A DNA stretch of 20,933 bases from NCBI GenBank assembly GCA_013306675.1, contig JABLUY010000143.1, forward strand, positions 77,352 through 98,284. Direction: 5' to 3'. This DNA comes from Thraustochytrium sp. TN22 (taxonomy: Eukaryota > Sar > Bigyra > Thraustochytrida > Thraustochytriidae). The notes under the pieces are model-generated. The model had not been told where the DNA came from. It was given only the letters and a program-made list of their open reading frames with translations, and did no database searches. Each line of letters begins with the position of its first letter. Within the stretch, counting starts at the first letter, position 1. Below, one piece after another: positions 15,719-20,933 of the stretch. The translations under genes and the position numbers were made by a program.

Positions 15719-17026
15719 TCAGGATTTGCCGCTGCTGTCGTTGCTTTCGTCATCGTCGTCATCGTCGTCTTCCTTGAGTGCAGCGCGTAGCAGGTTGTGA
15801 CGCTGTACCTCAGCATCAACGCTGCGCTGCAGGGCATCGCGGGAGGCGGAGTCCTCTGGAATGAGGTCCGCGTAGCGGTTGGCAATGGTCTGCACACGAC
15901 GTTGGTTGACATGCGCAATGACGCGGTGCGCATTCCGCAGGTGCTTGGGTCGCGAGATGGAGCTGAAGGGGTCCATGTACTTGTCGACGCCGTAGCGACT
16001 GCAGGAGGTGCCGGGGTAGACGAGGGCGCCGTCGTCGTCAAAGACGAGAAGATACGTGCCATAGCGAAAGAATTCGGCCATGCCGAAGTCGCGCACGCGC
16101 GCCGAGAGCAGCTGGCCGAGCTTGTCCTCGACAAAGTCCCCGGTCTTCCAATACCAGGACTGAAAGGGATCGATGTGGCGCACCTGGCGGCGAAAGGCGA
16201 ACTCGCGGTAGAACTCGGTGCGGCAAATGTGCGTGGTGTCAAACCAAAAGAGAAGCGGCACGAGCTGCGCGGCCACGCCCGGCAGACGGCGCGCGTAGTC
16301 GCGCACGTCCACCTTGTGGCGCTCCACGGCGTTGGCCGGGAACTTGTAGGTGCTCATGGTGCCAAGGCAGACGTAGTTGACGAAGCGAAAGGCAAAGGAC
16401 TCGAGGGCGTCGAGGATGGCCTGCACATGAAAGGGCTTGACCGCAATGCGGTCATGCTGCACAACCATGACGTAGGGTGTGCGAACGCGCGTGAGCGCTT
16501 CGCGTAGCGCGATCGCAAAGCCACGTCGCCGCGCCATACGCAGCACGAGCGTGCCGTAAAGAGGGTGCGAGGGGTCGACAGCCAGCGCTTCCAGCGCAGC
16601 TACGTACTCCTCGTACCGCTCGGCGGCCTCGGCGGTGACCTTGCCGATGCGAAAGTCGTCCGGCCCGCGCGGTCCCGAGGCGCCGTCCTCGGCGCGCACA
16701 TTAATGCCGTCGCAGACGATGATCTTGGCGCACCCGCGCAGCGCCGGCTCGTGCTCCGCGTACGAGCCAATGACGTCCTCCACGAAGTACGTGATGGGAT
16801 TGATCGGGCTCGGGTTCGTCGTCACCACGATGGTGAGCAGTTCGCTCGCCAGCCGTCTCGACGCCGCGGCAGACGTCGCATCGCTCGCCGCCCCGGCGGT
16901 TCCCGCCCCTGCGGTCCCCGCCTCGGCCGCGGGCGCTGGCCTCGGCCGTCGCCTCGCCGGCCTCGCCGCCGCCTCGTCCCGCGCCCACGCCGCGCGCAGC
17001 TCCGCGCTCACGCGCGGCGTCGCCAT
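15719..17026 (-). CDS. Putative GT-A fold glycosyltransferase (family 2-like)
   Basis: 435 residues, ATG at 17026, TGA at 15721-15719. Residues 1-60 are a low-complexity Ala/Arg lead. Residues 62-107 look like the nucleotide-sugar half of a GT-A fold (LLTIVVTTNPSP, then KIIVCDG). Residues 168-195 (RGFAIALREALTRVRTPYVM, then VVQHDR) match the helix-strand preceding the DxD-like metal site, here QHDR. Residues 260-320 (WFDTTHICRTEFYRE, then WYWKTGDFVEDKLGQ) hold acidic residues where the catalytic base is expected. Donor and acceptor are unknown. No clear signal anchor is visible, unusual for a Golgi enzyme. The C-terminus is an acidic tract (seven or more Asp). The neighbouring thioesterase-like gene is divergent; no functional link is evident. 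Confidence 0.65.
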   Translation of the reverse strand: MATPRVSAELRAAWARDEAAARPARRRPRPAPAAEAGTAGAGTAGAASDATSAAASRRLASELLTIVVTTNPSPINPITYFVEDVIGSYAEHEPALRGCAKIIVCDGINVRAEDGASGPRGPDDFRIGKVTAEAAERYEEYVAALEALAVDPSHPLYGTLVLRMARRRGFAIALREALTRVRTPYVMVVQHDRIAVKPFHVQAILDALESFAFRFVNYVCLGTMSTYKFPANAVERHKVDVRDYARRLPGVAAQLVPLLFWFDTTHICRTEFYREFAFRRQVRHIDPFQSWYWKTGDFVEDKLGQLLSARVRDFGMAEFFRYGTYLLVFDDDGALVYPGTSCSRYGVDKYMDPFSSISRPKHLRNAHRVIAHVNQRRVQTIANRYADLIPEDSASRDALQRSVDAEVQRHNLLRAALKEDDDDDDDESNDSSGKS

Positions 17027-17620
17027 GACGGGTGGTCGCCGCGGGCGTGCGGGCCGGCGTCGCCTGCCAGGCCCTCGCTGAGCCGAACGACGCCAGCGTC
17101 GCGCTCCGTGGCCAGACGAGGGCGCCGGCGACGCCCTGACTGCGCGCAGCGGCTGCCACGCCGCTGCCGCCCGAGTCGGCGCCCTGGTCTGGGTCTGCGA
17201 GAGTCCTTGAATCCAAGGCGCTGGCAGCGCAGGCGGCGCAGCGCTACTAGGCCTACTAGTACTACGGCGGCGGGGTGCGTGCGCCGCGGGGACAAGACTG
17301 CGGTCATTCTTGACCGCGGATCATCGCGAGCGCGTGCACAAGTGGTGAAATGCGCGCGGTGGCGCTTGCGCGTGCTTGCCCGCCGCCGCGGGCTGGTTTC
17401 ATGCCCGGGCGGCGGCGGCTCGGCGGCGGCTAGGCGGCGGCTCGGCGGCGGCAGTCGAGCGCGGCGGCGCGCGGCGGCAAGGCAGCGAGTGCCGGCCTGG
17501 TTCGTCTCGCCGTGGCTCGTGGTCGAGCTGGTGGCAAGCGAGTCGAAGGACATTTCGGTGTCAAAGTAGCAGCGTCCTCCGCGCATTGCTGTCCGAGGCG
17601 TGCAGAAGTCGAAGAGCTGC
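17027..17620. other. Divergent intergenic region with GGCGGCGGCTN repeats
   Basis: It lies between the starts of the glycosyltransferase-like gene (minus) and the thioesterase-like gene (plus). It holds a CTAGGCCTACTAGTACTA stretch near 17248 and a four-unit 11-bp array at 17411-17453 (GGCGGCGGCT plus C or A). Promoters for both genes are presumably here but I cannot point to one. Confidence 0.6.
17411..17453. repeat. 11-bp array, four units
   Basis: GGCGGCGGCTC / GGCGGCGGCTA / GGCGGCGGCTC / GGCGGCGGCA in tandem. Confidence 0.85.
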
Positions 17621-18631
17621 ATGGCGGGGGCGGTCTTCCGCGGCGAGGCGGCGGCGCGCTGGCGCGCGCTGCTGTACTGGCGGTACTCGCTGCGCACGCC
17701 GGACGGCATCTTCGGGTCGCTGCTGGAGCTGGTGCCGGAGGAGCTGGGCGGCGCCGTGCGCCTCGAGCACCTGGGCGCCAAGCACAGCGTGGTGAGCACG
17801 GAGGTGCCGGGGTGGTGCTGCGATGCGCGCGACGGGCGCATGCGGCTAGAGGCGGCCGTGGCCATCCTGGACGAGGTGAGCACGTACGCCGGCGCTGTGC
17901 AGTGGGACGCCAAGAGCAGGCCGGGCGTGAGTTTGCAGCTCATGGGCCGCGCGCTGCGGCCGCTCGACGTGGGGCCTGGCGAGCGCATTTCCATCGAGAC
18001 GCGCAATCTGCGCGCGGGCCGCAACGTGACCTTTCTGGAGGTCGCCATCCGCGACGCGGCGGGCGCCGACTTGATTGCGGCGAGCCACGTCAAGTACATG
18101 CCCATGGGCCCGGCCTTTGACATCCTCCTGCACCCGCTCATCCAGAATGCGTCCTTCTCGCTCTTCGACCGCGTGCTGGAACGCATGCCGCAGCACGTGG
18201 TGGAGCGGCCGCAAACGATCGAAGAGGTCTTCGACCTGCGGCCGCGCGAGGCTGCCGCACCAGCAGGCAGTCCTCGTCGCGACGAGGTCGAGGGCTATGC
18301 GGCCAGCCTTTTCGTGGACAAGCGCATGGGCAACCCGCTCGGCAACCTGCACGGCGGTGCGTCCACAATGCTGGGCACGCTTGCCGCCAGCCGCGCGGTG
18401 GCGCAGCGCGACCCGGACGCCGTGCGGCCCGTCATGGTCAAGGCCAACCTCCTGGCGTCCATTAGCACCAAGGCACGGGCCACCGTGAACGTTGATGGCC
18501 GCGTCGCGCCGCCTAGCCCGAGCGAGCTTGGTCACCCAGGCATGCTGCACGCCGTGGGCCGCATTACAGCCGACAAGGGCCTGCTAATCGAGTGCGAGAC
18601 CTTGCACGTGCCAGTCAAGAAGGGGGGGTGA
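17621..18631 (+). CDS. Double-hotdog acyl-CoA thioesterase-like protein
   Basis: 336 residues from the first in-frame ATG (17621) to TGA. Two hotdog-fold halves are visible. First, about 75-165: RLEAAVAILDEVSTYAG (central helix), RPGVSLQLMGRALRPLDVG, FLEVAIRD..G, ASHVKYMPMG. Second, about 228-332: NPLGNLHGGASTMLGTLAAS, the HGG-containing active-site helix typical of the PaaI/THEM (4HBT) group, then VMVKANLLASISTKARATV and ECETLHVPV. Known family: these enzymes hydrolyse acyl-CoA thioesters. A tandem hotdog pair in one chain can replace a homodimer. The second half keeps the HGG signature, whereas the first has DE in its helix, so one or both sites may be active. No targeting sequence is obvious. 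Substrate unknown. Confidence 0.72.
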   Translation: MAGAVFRGEAAARWRALLYWRYSLRTPDGIFGSLLELVPEELGGAVRLEHLGAKHSVVSTEVPGWCCDARDGRMRLEAAVAILDEVSTYAGAVQWDAKSRPGVSLQLMGRALRPLDVGPGERISIETRNLRAGRNVTFLEVAIRDAAGADLIAASHVKYMPMGPAFDILLHPLIQNASFSLFDRVLERMPQHVVERPQTIEEVFDLRPREAAAPAGSPRRDEVEGYAASLFVDKRMGNPLGNLHGGASTMLGTLAASRAVAQRDPDAVRPVMVKANLLASISTKARATVNVDGRVAPPSPSELGHPGMLHAVGRITADKGLLIECETLHVPVKKGG

Positions 18632-19030
18632 ATCCCGCAATTTGCAGCCAGGCGAGCTGGGTTCCGGACGCGTCCCGAGCTGGCTGGCCATGCTGGCAAG
18701 CGATCGACGCCAGCGAGACCACGCACAACTCGGAGCACAGGCCGAGAGTTGCAAGAGCGTTTTAGTTTGCAAAGCCTGCAAGGCAAGCTTCTACTATTTA
18801 TGTGACTGTGACACTCAACCTACACCGCTCGAGCTCTCACAGTCAGTCAGTCAGTCAGTCAGGGCGTGGCGTGAGCGAGAGGGAGCTGGGTCTGCGCTGG
18901 ACAAGCAACAGCTGCTTGCTACCGCGAGCTGGTCATTGGAACGGCGAGCTGGCCCGTCACGCCGCTTTCGCCATCGAGCTGGCCAACCTCACTCACACTC
19001 GCATGGCGAGCTGGCCGACCTCACCTAAGT

Positions 19031-19053
19031 TAGGCCTAGGCCTAGGCCTAGGC
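19031..19053. repeat. TAGGCC hexamer array
   Basis: Nearly four tandem TAGGCC units, so the array is built of overlapping AGGCCT and CCTAGG palindromes. Confidence 0.9.
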
Positions 19054-19393
19054 AAGGCTATGCCTGCTCTCATCAGGAGTCTCTGCCGCTTTGCGTCCGC
19101 ATAAGGTTGCACCTCGTCCAGCTGCCTGGCAGCCCAAACGACGACAGAAGAGGTGAGGTAACTGCATGGGGTACGCGGTTCGGAGGACCAGCGCGACTCA
19201 TCATGCGACTCATCATGCGGCACGTCCGAGTCGCGCTGGAAATCCGGCCAGCGGGAAGATCTTCGTGTGCTAGCCCCCCCACCACCACAGCTTGAAGCCA
19301 CGATCCAGCTCCGAGTCCGAGTCGGCGCTGGGTGCAGTGCCGCCGGCGACACCGTCCCTGGTGATTGACTGCCAACGATGATTGAAACGATCA

Positions 19394-19453
19394 CTCTCGC
19401 GGCCTCTCGCGGCCTCTCGCGGCCTCTCGCGGCCTCTCGCGGCCTCTCGCGGC
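19394..19453. repeat. 10-bp tandem array CTCTCGCGGC, six copies
   Basis: Six perfect tandem copies with no variants, suggesting recent expansion. Confidence 0.95.
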
Positions 19454-20103
19454 GGCGCGTTCAGTTCGCGAGCGAGCAGCTTGTTTGTAACCAGGCCGAC
19501 GCACTGCAGTGGGCGCGGGGAGTCATCAGGAGCGGGGCCAGCGCGCAGCGCAGCTCGGTGGGGAGCCGAACCGCTTGGCAGCCGGAAGTCGGGTGGCGGA
19601 GATATATCAGCCACCAGCGTCTGCGAATTTACGTGAGCGTAAAAGAGCTCGCCTGCCTGCAAGCTTGCTTGCCAACGCATCGCGCCACCCCTGCAGCCAG
19701 CCCTGGCGTGACCTGGCGAGCCCGGACTTGACTGCACAATAACTGTGCCCATGAAGCGAAGCTGAGCGTGTCTTGTCACTGCAGCCAGCCGGCCAGCCAG
19801 CCACCAGCTAGCTAGCTAGCTCGCTGGCGAGGACGGCCAGCGTGGCCGGACCAGCGGCCAGCTGTATGTGCCACTCCCTGTCAGGCCCACTCTACCAAGG
19901 AACAACAGCCAGGGAAGTTACACTGCAGCCAGCCAGCTTAGCTGGACCTCGCTGCGCCTCGCCGCCCAGTTTCCACGAAGCGGTGCCAGCTGGGCTAGGC
20001 GTTGGTCGATCGGCTGTCCGGCCAAGCCAAGCCCGGGCTCCGCAGCCTCGCGGCCCTCGGCAACCCACAGCACGCAATCTACGCAAGCTGCTCCACTCGC
20101 TCG

Positions 20104-20157
20104 CTCGCCCAGCTCGCCCAGCTCGCCCAGCTCGCCCAGCTCGCCCAGCTCGCCCAG
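20104..20157. repeat. 9-bp tandem array CTCGCCCAG, six copies
   Basis: Six perfect copies. The unit length divisible by three keeps ORFs open (Ala-Gln-Leu repeats), which explains a long but unconvincing reading frame here. Confidence 0.95.
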
Positions 20158-20573
20158 CTCGTGGCGCACCGGTGCTGGCTGGGCCGGCCCGCCGCTCACC
20201 GCCGGACCAGTACGGTGCCTGTGGCACATACGGTGCCGCGCTGCGCCGCTGTCCGAGCCCGCCAGCGACGCTCCTCCGAGTCCTCCCGACTCCTCCGCAC
20301 TGCCACGGGCCGCGGGCCTGCACTCCGGCCCGTCGACGGCCCGGCCCTGGCACTGGCACTGGCAGCGCGTGCTGCTCGGTATCCCTTGACCTCGAGCTGC
20401 CCTCACATCAGGCTGTCAAGCCTGTGCCTTGCCTCGGCCCGGGCACTTGAAGACCTAACGAACTGTGATCACTGGCCATGGTGGCAGGGAGGGGCGAGTC
20501 GCACCTTCATCGCAAGTCTACTACGCTCTTGCGTTCGCCGTTTCCTGGCACGTGAGCGAGCTCATCAAGATCA

Positions 20574-20589
20574 AGTCTTGATCAAGACT
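20574..20589. repeat. Perfect 16-bp palindrome
   Basis: AGTCTTGATCAAGACT, with no spacer, in a non-coding context. Confidence 0.9.
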
Positions 20590-20867
20590 GGCCGCCGGGC
20601 GCGGCCAGCGCTCGAGCCGCCGTCCGTCCAGAGCCTGGTCGGTGGGCAGCTCGCCTGCCGCGCAGCGCAGCGTCTGGCTGCTCAGATGGGGCGCCGCGCA
20701 TCAAGCATGCAAGCTTGTTGATGGCAGGCTCGAACTTCTGCCAGTTGGTGAGCTTGAAGGACTTGGAAGCGCGCGGGTGGTCCCCGCTCCCGCAGCCAGC
20801 GCGGCGTGTCGGCCGAGACGCCGACGGGCCGGACCCCGAGTCGGGCTGCGACTCGGAGCGAGGCCGA

Positions 20868-20933
20868 GCGAGCGCCAGGCGAGCGCCAGGCGAGCGCCAG
20901 GCGAGCGCCAGGCGAGCGCCAGGCGAGCGCCAG
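20868..20933. repeat. 11-bp tandem array GCGAGCGCCAG, six copies to window edge
   Basis: Six perfect copies; the last ends exactly at the window edge, so the array probably continues. Confidence 0.95.

Larger units (their letters stand above)
18632..20933. other. Gene-poor region of short tandem arrays and dispersed motifs
   Basis: About 2.3 kb without a convincing gene. It contains, in order: GAGCTGG motifs (18654-19014), (AGTC)n near 18839-18862, (TAGGCC)n at 19031-19053, a 10-bp array (19394-19453), a TATATA-containing palindrome near 19601, CCAG/GCCA-rich runs near 19785-19805, a CTAG array near 19807, a 9-bp array (20104-20157), a 16-bp palindrome (20574-20589), a minus-strand coding-like scrap (about 20782-20700) and an 11-bp array reaching the edge. 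Longer ORFs here are encoded by the repeats. Confidence 0.65.

Noticed and set aside
17008-18186. 392-codon minus-strand ORF over the thioesterase-like gene
   Set aside because: Antisense to two hotdog halves and the intergenic repeats; no recognisable motif.
19628-19643. TTTACG/CGTAAA hairpin after a TATATA stretch near 19601
   Set aside because: The arms are only six bases and no gene follows, so a promoter or terminator call is not supported.
20002-20721. 239-codon plus-strand ORF
   Set aside because: It is kept open by the 9-bp array (Ala-Gln-Leu repeats) and has no domain or consistent composition.
20720-20740. GGCTCGAAC as a possible tRNA T-arm, with GAGTTCGAGC at 4942 checked similarly
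   Set aside because: No acceptor, D or anticodon stems can be drawn around either. I found no tRNA or rRNA gene in the window.
19394-20933. Possible CRISPR-like arrays
   Set aside because: Units are 9-11 bp in perfect tandem with no spacers, in a eukaryotic context; these are minisatellites.

Overview
The window is a strongly GC-rich piece of nuclear DNA from a eukaryote. The best evidence is a mitochondrial complex III subunit of the QCR7/UQCRB family, a probable RNA polymerase III factor subunit (TFIIIC tau55/GTF3C6 type), a PHD-finger protein, an IQ/TPR protein and a P-type ATPase relative. Most genes are single uninterrupted ORFs with strong G/C third-position bias, starting at an ATG and closely packed on both strands. 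This fits a compact protist genome, such as a GC-rich microalga (pelagophyte, haptophyte or similar). That lineage guess is inference; nothing in the window fixes it.

Layout. (1) 2-976, plus: the 3' part of an ankyrin-SAM-TIR protein, open at the left edge. (2) about 1214-2739, plus: a broken or intron-containing gene for a single-pass membrane protein with a Cys-rich tail. (3) 3202-4857, plus: a protein related to piggyBac-type transposases that seems to have lost the catalytic core, with zinc-binding motifs at both ends. (4) 9297-5152, minus: a 1381-residue IQ-motif/TPR protein. (5) 10205-9480, minus: a GTF3C6-like TFIIIC subunit, divergent from (6) 10425-12668, plus: a 747-residue protein ending in a PHD finger. 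The short gap between them carries an AT-rich inverted repeat that may be a shared promoter element. (7) 13867-12860, minus: a truncated P2-type ATPase relative without membrane segments or phosphorylation domain. (8) 14924-15235, plus: QCR7. (9) 17026-15719, minus: a putative GT-A glycosyltransferase. (10) 17621-18631, plus: a double-hotdog thioesterase-like protein. (11) 18632-20933: a gene-poor tail full of unrelated short tandem arrays and dispersed motifs. The last array runs off the right edge.

The genes do not form a pathway. Points of interest are domain architectures: the SARM1-like ANK-SAM-TIR protein, the piggyBac relative with no room for a DDD core, and the soluble actuator-only ATPase relative. 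Repeat structure between genes is also notable: a duplicated acidic-tract coding segment downstream of the glycosyltransferase, CTAG-type palindromic arrays, and a seven-copy GAGCTGG cluster. All assignments come from reading the sequence by eye; no database search was run.
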